Below, piece after piece: positions 50,110 through 57,931 of a stretch of 64,000 nucleotides of DNA. Each line of letters starts with the position of its first letter. The stretch's first letter is position 1. A program made the position numbers and the translations under genes. The DNA is from an uncultured Chloroflexota bacterium. Its GTDB lineage: Bacteria; Chloroflexota; Anaerolineae; Anaerolineales; Anaerolineaceae. Location: NCBI GenBank assembly GCA_902786265.1, contig CADACE010000021.1:1-64000 (forward strand). Direction: 5' to 3'. The notes under the pieces are model-generated. The model searched no databases. It was not told the origin of the DNA and saw only the letters and a program-made list of their open reading frames with translations.

Positions 50110-51048
50110 ATGGGTAAACCCGATGCAGTAACCAAAGAATATGTTTCACGAAGTGATATATTCGCTGATATCTTCAACAATTATCTGTATGGAGGCAGGC
50201 AGGTGATTGATCCCTCTCACTTGAAAGAGAGAGATATAACCGAAATAGCTTTGCCTTTCGGAACTATATCCGAAGGAACTGTTCAAAAATACCGTGATGT
50301 ATTAAAAATACTCCAAATCATGGAAGATGAGAATGCTGTCTATATCTTGTTGGGCACTGAACTTCAGATGAAAATCCATTACGCAATGCCGGTGAAAAGC
50401 ATGTTATATGATTCTGTCAACTATGCGGAACAGATCAGTACAGCAGCCAGGGAGCATCGAAAGGAAAAAGGAAAATTATTATCCGGAGATGAATACCTTT
50501 CAGGCTTTTCAAAGAAGGATAAGCTTATTCCCGTGATAACGCTGACCATCTATTTTGGCAGTAAGAAATGGGATGGACCTATGAGACTGCATGAAATGTT
50601 TGCGCAATCAAGTCAGTCTCTGATGCGTTTCATTCCGGATTATAAAATCAACCTGATTACACCGGCAGGACTTTCGGAAGAGGATCTGGAAAAATATCAC
50701 ACAGAGTTCCGGATGGTTATGAAGTTCATCAAATATTCGGATGACAAAGATGCTCTGCAAAAAATGCTGGACAGCGATGAAACCTTTAAAACTGTCAGCC
50801 GGGAAACTGCGAATCTGATCAACATCGTAACAAACTCCGGTATTGAGATCAAGGAAAACGAGGAGGTAATTGATATGTGTAAAGCTATAAAAGAGATCAA
50901 AGAAGAAGGGCGTGAAGAAGGACGTGCTGAAACTATTGTTGATTCAATTCATAAATTAATGCGAACCATGAAACTGACAGCTCAACAAGCTATGGAAGCC
51001 CTGGAAATCCCACCGGCTGACCAGCAGCGCTATCTTACAATGCTGTAA
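50110..51048 (+). CDS. Rpn-family recombination-promoting nuclease/transposase-like protein
   Basis: 312 residues of the PD-(D/E)XK type found as Rpn proteins or transposase_31-like proteins. AVYILLGTELQMKIHYAMPVKSMLYDSVNYAEQ holds the presumed catalytic E-x-Q core (LGTELQMK), and KLIPVITLTIYFGSKKWDGPMRLHEMF is typical of the clostridial subgroup. A charged coiled stretch (IKEIKEEGREEGRAETIVDSIHKLM) ends the protein, as in many Rpn proteins. These enzymes cut DNA with little specificity and often occur in variable multi-copy sets; no inverted repeats flank it. AAGAGGAAGA precedes the ATG. Monocistronic. Confidence 0.82.
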   Translation: MGKPDAVTKEYVSRSDIFADIFNNYLYGGRQVIDPSHLKERDITEIALPFGTISEGTVQKYRDVLKILQIMEDENAVYILLGTELQMKIHYAMPVKSMLYDSVNYAEQISTAAREHRKEKGKLLSGDEYLSGFSKKDKLIPVITLTIYFGSKKWDGPMRLHEMFAQSSQSLMRFIPDYKINLITPAGLSEEDLEKYHTEFRMVMKFIKYSDDKDALQKMLDSDETFKTVSRETANLINIVTNSGIEIKENEEVIDMCKAIKEIKEEGREEGRAETIVDSIHKLMRTMKLTAQQAMEALEIPPADQQRYLTML

Positions 51049-51110
51049 AATATCAGGGATACTTTAACAAGTCTTTCTTTTCGTAAAGAGGACCTGGCCT
51101 TTAAAAACAA

Positions 51111-51153
51111 GCGGGCAGTTCATCCTGGCAGGAGCCTTGGGTGAACTGCCCGC
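51111..51153. terminator. Bidirectional terminator
   Basis: Perfect 12-bp stem GCGGGCAGTTCA (51111-51122) / TGAACTGCCCGC (51142-51153) between the convergent genes at 50110 and 51176. Confidence 0.8.
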
Positions 51154-51175
51154 GAATAGTCTCAGGACAGAGATG

Positions 51176-52186
51176 TTATCTGGCTTCTTCCAGGATCTTG
51201 TCAAATTCCGAGAGAAATTGGTTAGCGATATCGCTGCTCTGGATCACGAGCACCTGTTCATCGTTGCGCTTGTCCGCGGAGCGGGTGAAATTATAGGAGC
51301 CGGCAATCACGACGGAGTTATCGAGGATAATGACCTTTTCATGCATCAGGGTGTCCGGATATCCGTCCACGTATACCGCAAGCCCCGCTTCGGAAAGCGG
51401 ACCGCACTGACCGCCGCCGTCGGTATAAGCTTTGCTGTCTTCGCAGATCACGACTACATCCAGTCCGTCTTTGTCCGCAGCCTGGAGCCGTTCGGCAATG
51501 TCGCGGGAGGCGAAGGAATAGGCAAGCATATAGACGCTGTCGTTGGCAGCCGCGATGAGTTTTTCGATCATGTCATCGATTCCGTCATCGGGAGAAAAGC
51601 GGACATAAATCGTTGTGCCGTCCGACAATTTGATAGAGGAAGCGGCTTTGCTCCGGGGACTTTCCTCTCCGAAAATCAGATCCAGATACATTTCCTCGAA
51701 TTCGTCAGTGAAGACTTTGGCGGCTTCTTCGGATTCAAGGCGAACCATGAAGTTGTTGTCGGATGAGAAGCTGGACAGCGTCATGTTGGCGGATCCGGAA
51801 ATGACGACCTTCCCGTCAATAATGATGTATTTGGCATGCATCAGCCCGTTGGACTGAGCTGAGATCACTTTTACTCCGCCGTCGCGAAGGTCATCGACAA
51901 CTTTTTTGTTGTAATTATCTTCATCAACGACAAGGCGTACCTTCACCCCGCGGTGGACTGCGTCGATGAGTGCCTGCGCGGTTTTGGTATCCGTATAGTT
52001 GTAGGTCGCCAGATCAATGGTTTTCTTTGCGCCTTTGAGATCATCCAAAATCATGTTCTGGATGGTTCGGTCCTTTGAGTTTTTGTACGGATCATTGAAG
52101 TACACTTCGATCTCTTTGGCGAAAACAGCGTTGACATTCAAAATAATAAAGACAATGCTTGTGAGGAAAAACAAAAATTTCTTCAT
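51176..52186 (-). CDS. Exported phospholipase D-like protein
   Basis: 336 residues with a signal peptide (about 1-23, ending VFA). Two HKD motifs, HAKYIIIDGKVVISGSANMT (H117, K119, D124) and HEKVIILDNSVVIAGSYNFT (H282, K284, D289), form the complete active site. DLATYNYTDTKTAQALIDAVHRGVKVRLVVDEDN is typical of small bacterial PLD/Nuc-type enzymes, which hydrolyse phosphodiesters in lipids or DNA. Outside location, single gene. Ribosome binding site AGGAGAT. Substrate cannot be told; cleavage of extracellular DNA or lipids is possible. Confidence 0.9.
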   Translation of the reverse strand: MKKFLFFLTSIVFIILNVNAVFAKEIEVYFNDPYKNSKDRTIQNMILDDLKGAKKTIDLATYNYTDTKTAQALIDAVHRGVKVRLVVDEDNYNKKVVDDLRDGGVKVISAQSNGLMHAKYIIIDGKVVISGSANMTLSSFSSDNNFMVRLESEEAAKVFTDEFEEMYLDLIFGEESPRSKAASSIKLSDGTTIYVRFSPDDGIDDMIEKLIAAANDSVYMLAYSFASRDIAERLQAADKDGLDVVVICEDSKAYTDGGGQCGPLSEAGLAVYVDGYPDTLMHEKVIILDNSVVIAGSYNFTRSADKRNDEQVLVIQSSDIANQFLSEFDKILEEAR

Positions 52187-52496
52187 AAAAATCTCCTGCA
52201 GTAAGAATTTTTTTAGTAGTCTTTAGGAAAACACTGATTATCAGCATTTATCTGCCGGCACAGGGGAAAGATCGTGTTTTTTCCACATCGCCGAGCCGCC
52301 CCACCGAAAGGATAATGGGAAATTTCCTACCACCATACCCGGGGTGTGTCTTAATCAGCAGTTCCTTAATATATAGTAATATAACTTTTACAAAACAGTA
52401 CCTGAAAATGTGATTTATCACAGATGTTAAGTGTTTGTTTCCCGGATCCTGTCCCGGACGGCTGTTTCAGGCTATTTAACAATCGGAATGCGGAAT
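52187..52496. other. Gene-free stretch
   Basis: No supported gene. Contains the promoter region of the PLD gene and the 3' side of the xdhC-like gene. No strong hairpin or repeat apart from short GGGAAATTTCC near 52318. Confidence 0.4.
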
Positions 52497-53279
52497 TCAG
52501 GATTCCGGATCAGGCGCTTTTCCCTTTGTTTTTCCCGCTTTGATGAGCTCCGCCGCGATGGAGACAGCGATCTCTTCCGGGGTCTCCGCGCCGATATCCA
52601 GTCCGATAGGGGAATGGACAGTCCGCAGCTGTTCTTCGGTAATGCCGCGCTCCTGCAATCGCTTATAGATCGTTTCCCGTTTGTAACTGCTGGCAAGCAT
52701 GCCGACATACGCGGATCTGCGTTTGAGCAGGTGGTACAGCGATTCCTCGTCCTGGTCAAAGTTGAACCCGCAGGCGATCAGGAAGTCATTTTCACTTTCC
52801 GGAACACGGCTGATCCCTTCTTCCCAGCTTGACGCCAAAATGAATTCATCTGCGGCAGCAGCCCGTTCACGCATGAGGGCTTCATCACGGATGTCGATGA
52901 CCGTAACCCGAAAACCGATGGACTTTGCCAGCGGGATGAGCTTCCCGGCGACATGTCCCGCGCCGCAGAGGACCAGGCGGGCGGCAGGAAATACCGGTTC
53001 AATATAAATTGTTTCACTGCCGGATCGTTTCCCGTCGGTCTGGATCACGGGATATGTTTTGAGGATCGGCTGCCGGTTTCGGAAGCATTCTTTAGCGTCT
53101 TCCAGAACAGCCATTTCGATATCACCGCCGCCGATGGTCCCGGCGAAGGTACCGTCTTCATAAATGATCATTTTCGTGCCGGGATGGCGCGGTGTGGTGC
53201 CTTCCGCCGCCGTGAGCACTGCCGTGGCAAATGCCTTTCCCGATGTATGAGCTTTGTTCAATATTTCAATAAATTCCAT
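52497..53279 (-). CDS. XdhC/CoxI-family protein
   Basis: 260 residues. The N-terminal XdhC_CoxI segment (AVLTAAEGTTPRHPGTKMIIYEDGTFAGTIGGG) and the C-terminal Rossmann domain (RLVLCGAGHVAGKLIPLA; later SAYVGMLASSYKRETIYKRL and HSPIGLDIGAETPEEIAVSI) are complete. XdhC helps load sulfurated molybdenum cofactor into xanthine dehydrogenase-type enzymes. No molybdenum enzyme gene is near, so its client lies elsewhere. The last residues (KAPDPES) run into low-complexity sequence. Start ATG is the first in the frame; the upstream site is AAGAAG. Confidence 0.9.
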   Translation of the reverse strand: MEFIEILNKAHTSGKAFATAVLTAAEGTTPRHPGTKMIIYEDGTFAGTIGGGDIEMAVLEDAKECFRNRQPILKTYPVIQTDGKRSGSETIYIEPVFPAARLVLCGAGHVAGKLIPLAKSIGFRVTVIDIRDEALMRERAAAADEFILASSWEEGISRVPESENDFLIACGFNFDQDEESLYHLLKRRSAYVGMLASSYKRETIYKRLQERGITEEQLRTVHSPIGLDIGAETPEEIAVSIAAELIKAGKTKGKAPDPES

Positions 53280-53366
53280 AGTCTTCTTCCCGATCCGTTT
53301 TCGAGGTTCAACCGTTTTCCATAATTATACACAATAAGAAGTGGCTTTTTCCTGTATAAATCAGAA

Positions 53367-53394
53367 AGCCGGTGCGGAATACTCCGCACCGGCT
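53367..53394 (-). terminator. Terminator of hpf
   Basis: Perfect 12-bp stem AGCCGGTGCGGA (53367-53378) / TCCGCACCGGCT (53383-53394); on the minus strand followed by TTCTGATTT. Confidence 0.8.
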
Positions 53395-53427
53395 GAATAT
53401 ACGATCACTTGATAATCAAAAACGGTC

Positions 53428-54000
53428 TTATGCGATTTCAGGCTCGATCACGCCATAGGTGTCATCAGAGCGTTTGTACAGAATGTTGATCGCCGCGGTA
53501 TCCGCGTTGTAGAAGACAAAGAAGTCATCATGCGCGGTGAGCTGCATCTGTTCGATGGCTTCCAGTTCGGTCATCGGCAATACGTCAAATTTCTTGTGGC
53601 GGGTGACGCGCGGTGTTTCTTCTTTGTCGAGATCAATGCTGTGATCCATCTCGGCCGGCAGTGTCTGATGAACAGCAGTGCCGTCGCCGCGGCCGCGGGC
53701 TCTCTTGCCCTTGAAGCGTTCGATCTGACGGGTCATCTTGTCCATGGACGAATCAACTGCCGCGGATAAATCATCGGCCTTTTCTTCCGTTCGCAGGATA
53801 TAGCCCTTCCCACGGATGGTGATCTGGGATGAATAGCGGTCTGCCGCATTGCGGGCGTTCTTCATATGGGAGAGGTCTACGCGAATTTCATCAATGTCCT
53901 GAAGAAAACGGTCTACTTTACCGATTTTTTGAATCACATAGTCATGGATTCGATCTGAAATCTCTAAATTCTTGCCGTAAATTGCGATTTTGTCTTCCAT
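53428..54000 (-). CDS. hpf: Ribosome hibernation-promoting factor, long form
   Basis: 190 residues from the ATG at 54000, which follows TTTGGAGG; a GTG/ATG further upstream is less well placed. The N-terminal S30AE/YfiA domain (KIAIYGKNLEISDRIHDYVIQKIGKVDRFL and YILRTEEKADDLSAAVDSSMDKMTRQIERFKGK) binds in the 30S decoding channel. The C-terminal domain (HKKFDVLPMTELEAIEQMQLTAHDDFFVFYNADTAAINILYKRSDDTYGVIEP) dimerises to make 100S ribosomes. This long form alone forms 100S particles. It follows comF by 36 nt and probably belongs to the flp-comF transcript. Confidence 0.95.
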   Translation of the reverse strand: MEDKIAIYGKNLEISDRIHDYVIQKIGKVDRFLQDIDEIRVDLSHMKNARNAADRYSSQITIRGKGYILRTEEKADDLSAAVDSSMDKMTRQIERFKGKRARGRGDGTAVHQTLPAEMDHSIDLDKEETPRVTRHKKFDVLPMTELEAIEQMQLTAHDDFFVFYNADTAAINILYKRSDDTYGVIEPEIA

Positions 54001-54036
54001 AATAACCTCCAAAATAAAATGATAGTGCCTGCGCTG

Positions 54037-54759
54037 TCAAGCGTCCGGCATTTTATGCTTTCTGTGATCGATCGGAGTCGTTGCTACGCTCAAACAATAC
54101 ACAGCTTTTGCACCGGCGTTCAGCAGTACAGAGGAACATTCCGAAAATGTGGAGCCGGTCGTCATGACATCATCCATCAGCAGGATCCGTTTCCCCTTTA
54201 CCAGGGAGGGCTCCGCTGCGAAGGCCCCGCTGAGATTTTCTCTCCGCTCTTCCGCGGTCAAACCGACCTGCTGCAGGGTGTTCCGTTGTTTCATCAGGAT
54301 TCTCGGATCGCAGGAAAGACCTGTTTTTTTCGAGAAGTCTCCGGCAATCACTTCCGACTGGTTAAACCCCCGCTGCGCTTTGCGTTTTTCGGAAAGCGGA
54401 ACAGGGACCACAATGTCGACTGCCCAGTTGTTTTCCTCCCAAAAGTCTGCTAAGAGTTTTGAAAGGATCGGAACAAGACCCAGAGTTCCGTTGTATTTCA
54501 GGCCTTTGATCATCGCCGATACCGGACCGTCATACAGGTAGGGAGCCCGGCAGGCGGTGAAGCTGAATTCCGACTTACCGCAGTGCCTGCAAAAATGTTT
54601 TGGCATCAGCGGTTTCCCACATCTGGAACAATAGTGTTTCCCGACAGCAGGGAGTTTGGAAAAACAGTCATCACAGATCAATGAACCGGCTTTTCCGCAA
54701 TGGACACAGCTCGGAGGATAAACCCAATTGAGAACATTTCCGAAAACCTTTCGGAACAT
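54037..54759 (-). CDS. comF: ComF-family protein
   Basis: 240 residues. Zinc-binding cysteines at the N-terminus (PSCVHCGKAGSLICDDC, CSRCGKPLMPKHFCRHCG) and a phosphoribosyltransferase domain with the PRPP loop ILLMDDVMTTGST. VDIVVPVPLSEKRKAQRGFNQSEVIA is the ComF signature. ComF is needed for DNA uptake during natural transformation, in which it helps import single-stranded DNA. It starts 11 nt after a Flp-type pilin gene, with AAGGATC before its ATG; the coupling of a pilin with comF is suggestive of a competence pilus. Confidence 0.93.
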   Translation of the reverse strand: MFRKVFGNVLNWVYPPSCVHCGKAGSLICDDCFSKLPAVGKHYCSRCGKPLMPKHFCRHCGKSEFSFTACRAPYLYDGPVSAMIKGLKYNGTLGLVPILSKLLADFWEENNWAVDIVVPVPLSEKRKAQRGFNQSEVIAGDFSKKTGLSCDPRILMKQRNTLQQVGLTAEERRENLSGAFAAEPSLVKGKRILLMDDVMTTGSTFSECSSVLLNAGAKAVYCLSVATTPIDHRKHKMPDA

Positions 54760-54770
54760 TGAATTGATCC

Positions 54771-54920
54771 TTATACAGATGCCATCAGGTCAGAAATGAA
54801 CTTGGAGATGGCGGGGCCGAGCAGTGTGACCAAAACGAAGATGATGATACCAACCAGGATCAGGATCAGAGCATATTCGATCAGTCCGGCACCTTCTTCT
54901 TTGGATGACAGTTTTTTCAT
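54771..54920 (-). CDS. flp: Flp/Fap-type pilin
   Basis: A 49-residue protein, too small for routine ORF searches: MKKLSSKEEGAGLIEYALIL, then a hydrophobic helix (ILVGIIIFVLVTLL) and GPAISKFISDLMASV. GAGLIEYALIL is the Flp-pilin signature; the prepilin peptidase would cut within EEG-AG, and the Glu and Tyr of the mature helix (E15, Y16) are present. GGAG precedes the ATG, and a consensus promoter lies directly upstream. No tad/cpa assembly genes are in the window, so these must be elsewhere. comF follows 11 nt later. Confidence 0.9.
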   Translation of the reverse strand: MKKLSSKEEGAGLIEYALILILVGIIIFVLVTLLGPAISKFISDLMASV

Positions 54921-54945
54921 CGGTTCCTATGTACTCCTTATCTGT

Positions 54946-54974
54946 ATTTTATGTTGTCTTTTCCTTATTGTCAA
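54946..54974 (-). promoter_or_regulatory. Promoter of flp-comF-hpf
   Basis: Reading leftwards: TTGACA (54974-54969), 17-nt spacer, TAAAAT (54951-54946); 25 nt later the flp ATG. A strong sigma-70-type promoter. The rest of 54975-55165 holds no gene. Confidence 0.85.
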
Positions 54975-55165
54975 ACCTTTTTATGACATATTCCATTAGA
55001 AATGTGTAAAATTTTGCCAGTTTTTCCATTTTGATTATTAATGTCATGGTTTTTTGTGTAATTTATCTTTATTCATAAGGAAAAGCCGACAGAAAAAATC
55101 TCGCTGAAATACCTGAAGGAATTAAGCACTTTGAATTGAAGGCCGGTAAGATGCCGGGGAAAAAG

Positions 55166-55200
55166 ACCGGAGACCGATTCGCATGAAATCGGTCTCCGGT
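55166..55200 (-). terminator. Terminator of ychF
   Basis: 14-bp stem ACCGGAGACCGATT (55166-55179) / AATCGGTCTCCGGT (55187-55200), followed on the minus strand by CTTTTTC. Confidence 0.9.
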
Positions 55201-55223
55201 AAATGATCGATGATCGTTATCGG

Positions 55224-56297
55224 TTATTTGGAAACGTTAAAGCGGATGTTGAGGATGTCGCCGTCTTTGACCGGATATTCCTTGCCTTCCAGACGCAGCT
55301 TGCCTTTGGCTTTGGCTTCATTCATGGAACCGAGTTCCATCAGGTCGTCGTAGGCGATCACTTCGGCGCGGATGAAACCCTTCTGCAGATCGGTGTGGAT
55401 CACGCCGGCCGCTTCCGGTGCGGTAGCATGGCGGGAGGTCGTCCAGGCGCGGCATTCGTCGGCACCGGCGGTGAAGAAGGACTGCTGGTCCAGCAGGTCA
55501 TAAGAAAGCTTGATGATCTGCTTCAGCGCAAGTTCGGTGATGCCGTATTCTTCCATAAACATTTCCGCGTCTTCTTCCGGCAGCTGGGCGATTTCCATTT
55601 CGATCTTGCCGCGGATGGCGGAGACCATGGTCTCCGGTCCCTGGTCCGGGATGGCGGGAGCGTCCTGGGTCTCATCCAGGTTCAGCAGGATCAGGATCGG
55701 TTTGAGGGAAAGCATCCCGAAACCGGAAAGGGAACGTTTTTCTTCATCAGAAAGGCCCAGTGACCGCAGCGGTTTTTCTTCACTCAGGCAGGCGTTCATG
55801 CGGTCAAAGAGTTCGATTTCCCGGTCGATCACGGCTTTGTCCCGTCCGCCGCCCTTTTTCTTTTCATCATGCAGGCGTTCCAGACGCCGTTCCACGGAGA
55901 TCGTGTCATTGAGGATAAAGTCGGATTCCATCGAGGCGATATCACGGATCGGGTCGATGGAGCCGTTTGGATGGACGACATTTTCATTTTCAAAACAGCG
56001 CACCACATGGATAAAACCATCCATCTGTGCCAGTTTATTCAGCAGTTCACCGGAGATCCCGGATTTTGCGCTTCCGTCCAGTCCGGAAATATCATCATAA
56101 GTGACTTTTGCGTAAATGGTTTTCTTTGGTTTAAACATTTCGGCGAGCTTGTCGACCCGGTCATCCGGAACGTCAACGACCGCTTCATGAACTTCTATTT
56201 TTCCGGTGACAGTGCCTGTGGGCTGGGTGCCCCGGGTGAGTGCGTTAAAAATCGTGGTTTTCCCGCTTTGCGGCAGACCAACAATACCTAATTTCAT
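55224..56297 (-). CDS. ychF: YchF/OLA1-type P-loop ATPase
   Basis: 357 residues. P-loop GLPQSGKTT (7-15) differs from the usual GLPNVGKS of YchF. The G3-like DISGL, the coiled-coil insertion (around SVERRLERLHDEKKKGGGRDKAVIDREIELFDRM), the nucleotide-base motif LLNLDE (in place of NVDE), and a C-terminal TGS domain ending LEGKEYPVKDGDILNIRFNVSK are all in order. YchF binds ATP rather than GTP and associates with ribosomes and the stress response. The Gln-Ser P-loop variant is found in Chloroflexota-like proteins as far as I recall. Monocistronic with terminator at 55166; an adequate ribosome binding site (GGAGA) precedes the ATG. Confidence 0.93.
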   Translation of the reverse strand: MKLGIVGLPQSGKTTIFNALTRGTQPTGTVTGKIEVHEAVVDVPDDRVDKLAEMFKPKKTIYAKVTYDDISGLDGSAKSGISGELLNKLAQMDGFIHVVRCFENENVVHPNGSIDPIRDIASMESDFILNDTISVERRLERLHDEKKKGGGRDKAVIDREIELFDRMNACLSEEKPLRSLGLSDEEKRSLSGFGMLSLKPILILLNLDETQDAPAIPDQGPETMVSAIRGKIEMEIAQLPEEDAEMFMEEYGITELALKQIIKLSYDLLDQQSFFTAGADECRAWTTSRHATAPEAAGVIHTDLQKGFIRAEVIAYDDLMELGSMNEAKAKGKLRLEGKEYPVKDGDILNIRFNVSK

Positions 56298-56540
56298 GGT
56301 TCTGCGTCTCCTTCATCTTCTTTCAGGAAATTTCAGAATTTCCTCATCCCTATTATAGCAAAATTCACACCGATTGGCGCATATTTCACAATTCTTTCAA
56401 ACAAAACGGGGATGACGCAATAAATCGTATCTATTCAGAACGAAGCACATGAGGCCGGCTCTGCTGCTGCCGCAAAGCCGGCTCAGCAGAACCAAACGCT
56501 TGTTGCATCGGCAGGTACTGGACAGTTATAAGTAATCGAA

Positions 56541-56960
56541 AGTTCATTACTTAAACTTGACAGTTGTTATTACGATTTGCTCGTTGTAAGGAAAAGAAAT
56601 CTTGACAAAAAAAAGCCATCCGGCGTTTATACTGCTGAGCAGTAGATGCGGAGTGAGCGTCTGCTGTCTGCCGAAGAAACTTTCAGTTTCCCCGACACAC
56701 TTAGTTAAATTAGCAGTTTGTGCGCGTGATGTTATTAGATGTTTTACAAGAAACTCATCAACGTGCTCACATCTTTGAGAATACCGGCTGATAAAAAAAG
56801 GACGCGGAAAACCCTCCGGCGCGCATGGTATCGCTGATCCCCCGTCCTTGCGAAGCACTCTGTCCGGCCGGTTTTTTCTGAATTGTCAAGGTTCGTTATT
56901 TCCCCGACATATTTGTCGTGGTTTTAATTGTCAAGTTTACGTTCATTATAAAATAAGAGT
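56541..56960. other. Gene-free element with convergent TTGACA boxes and structured 3' part; possible ncRNA
   Basis: The 726-nt gap 56298-57023 has no supported gene. AAACTTGACA-G-TT at 56553 faces an inverted AATTGTCAAGTTT at 56926 and AATTGTCAAGGTT at 56881. A further TTGACA (56602) with TATACT (56628, spacer 20) points right. From 56783 a nested fold is possible: ACCGGC/GCCGGT outside, AAGGACG/CGTCCTT inside, then TTTTTT at 56872. The same stem on the minus strand is followed by TTTTTTT. A small structured RNA of about 240 nt is possible; I do not recognise it as tmRNA, RNase P, SRP or 6S RNA. Confidence 0.35.
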
Positions 56961-57023
56961 TGCATTTTATCATTTATACTTATGACATTATTTCAGTGAG
57001 CTGCCTGGCAGGAAAGGAAAGAA

Positions 57024-57476
57024 ATGATTTACTGCAAACAAAAAGAGCTGAACCGGTACAAAGGCCTGTCCCATAACCTTGATACCGCGATCGATTTTGT
57101 CCTCAACGGATCATTTGACAGTCTTCCCATGGGAAAAACCATCGTGGATGGCGAGGCTGTTTATATCAACCGCTTCGATTACGACACGGTCTCGGAACCG
57201 ATCACGGAGGGACATATCCTTTACGCGGATGTTCATGTCGTGCTGGAGGGAGAAGAAATCGTGGCCGTATCCGATTTTTCCGACCTTAAAGAAATTGAAC
57301 GAAAAGAAGATGAGGATTATATTGGTTTTTCCGGCAAGTTCCGGAGCCTGAATATTCTCCGTCCCGGTGATGTTCTGGTCGTGTTTCCCGAAGACGCCCA
57401 CAGCCCGAAACGCATCTGCGGAGAAAAAACCAGCCATGTTAAAAAGGCCGTCATCAAAGTGCTGGTCCGTGAGTAG
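57024..57476 (+). CDS. YhcH/YjgK/YiaL-family protein
   Basis: 150 residues of the cupin-like YhcH/YjgK/YiaL family. EGHILYADVHVVLEGEE and DVLVVFPEDAHSPKRICGEK hold the His/Glu/Asp residues that bind a metal in the family. Members are linked to sugar-acid or sialic-acid metabolism (E. coli YhcH and the EbgC subunit of Ebg beta-galactosidase), probably as sugar isomerases or anomerases. It starts after AGGAAAGGAAAG. Monocistronic; the palindrome at 57486 may serve as its 3' end. Confidence 0.88.
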   Translation: MIYCKQKELNRYKGLSHNLDTAIDFVLNGSFDSLPMGKTIVDGEAVYINRFDYDTVSEPITEGHILYADVHVVLEGEEIVAVSDFSDLKEIERKEDEDYIGFSGKFRSLNILRPGDVLVVFPEDAHSPKRICGEKTSHVKKAVIKVLVRE

Positions 57477-57485
57477 GAATCAGGA

Positions 57486-57514
57486 TGAGTCAAGGGGACA
57501 GGTTCCTTGACTCA
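57486..57514. repeat. REP-like palindrome
   Basis: TGAGTCAAGG (57486-57495) / CCTTGACTCA (57505-57514) around GGACAGGTT. Same GGGGACAGGTTCC core as other small palindromes in the window. It lacks a U-run and may act as a 3'-end hairpin for the YhcH-type gene. Confidence 0.6.
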
Positions 57515-57538
57515 CGTCATCTTTTTCAGAATGAGTTC

Positions 57539-57567
57539 TTGACCTGCAAAGGGTTTTGATATAAAAT
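57539..57567 (+). promoter_or_regulatory. Promoter of tRNA-Leu
   Basis: TTGACC (57539-57544), 17-nt spacer, TAAAAT (57562-57567), 14 nt ahead of the tRNA. Confidence 0.8.
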
Positions 57568-57581
57568 AGAAAAAGTGTTGA

Positions 57582-57662
57582 GCCGAAGTGGCGGAACTGG
57601 CAGACGCGCACGACTCAAAATCGTGTACCTTGTGTATGTGGGTTCGATTCCCACCTTCGGCA
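57582..57662 (+). tRNA. tRNA-Leu (anticodon CAA)
   Basis: 81 nt. Acceptor GCCGAAG/CTTCGGC with discriminator A. Anticodon stem CACGA/TCGTG, loop CTCAAAA (anticodon CAA). The variable arm is long, as in class II tRNAs, and the T arm has GGGTTCGATTCCC. CCA not encoded. Confidence 0.95.
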
Positions 57663-57670
57663 CTGAATGA

Positions 57671-57698
57671 AAAAGACTCCTGAATTCAGGAGTCTTTT
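57671..57698. terminator. Bidirectional terminator
   Basis: Perfect self-complementary AAAAGACTCCTGAA/TTCAGGAGTCTTTT. It ends tRNA-Leu and, from the other side, the gene at 57686, whose stop codon lies within the stem. Confidence 0.9.
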
Positions 57699-57931
57699 TT
57701 GTTTTTTGTCGAAAAAAACAGCAGGATGCCTCCGCCGAGGGCCATGGTGAGGACGACGGAAAGCATGATGATGTCTTCCTTTGTCTGCGGCACTTTCAGG
57801 ATCGAGGGGATGTTGAACAGCGCCCCTGCCAGCAGAACGAGCCCGATGAAGCCTGTGAGTCCGAGTTCAGACCGGCCTTTGTCTTCATCAGAGCCAGTTG
57901 GCTTTTTCGTCTTCTTCGGATCCGTTTTCAT
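57686..57931 (-). CDS. Small two-helix membrane protein
   Basis: 81 residues: a charged N-terminus (MKTDPKKTKKPTGSDEDKGRSE), two hydrophobic helices (about 24-43 and 53-73), and a short basic tail (STKNKKDS). The gene begins 44 nt inside the end of the zinc-ribbon gene at 57888, in another frame, a longer overlap than usual in this genome. Its stop codon is part of the terminator. Last gene of the secA-holB operon. No family recognised. Confidence 0.65.
   Translation of the reverse strand: MKTDPKKTKKPTGSDEDKGRSELGLTGFIGLVLLAGALFNIPSILKVPQTKEDIIMLSVVLTMALGGGILLFFSTKNKKDS

Noticed and set aside
50110..51048. Insertion sequence around the Rpn/transposase-like gene
   Set aside because: No terminal inverted repeats or target duplication can be seen, so only the gene itself is reported.
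56547..56858. 103-codon minus-strand frame
   Set aside because: Covers hairpins and T-runs; composition is not protein-like and no start site is supported.
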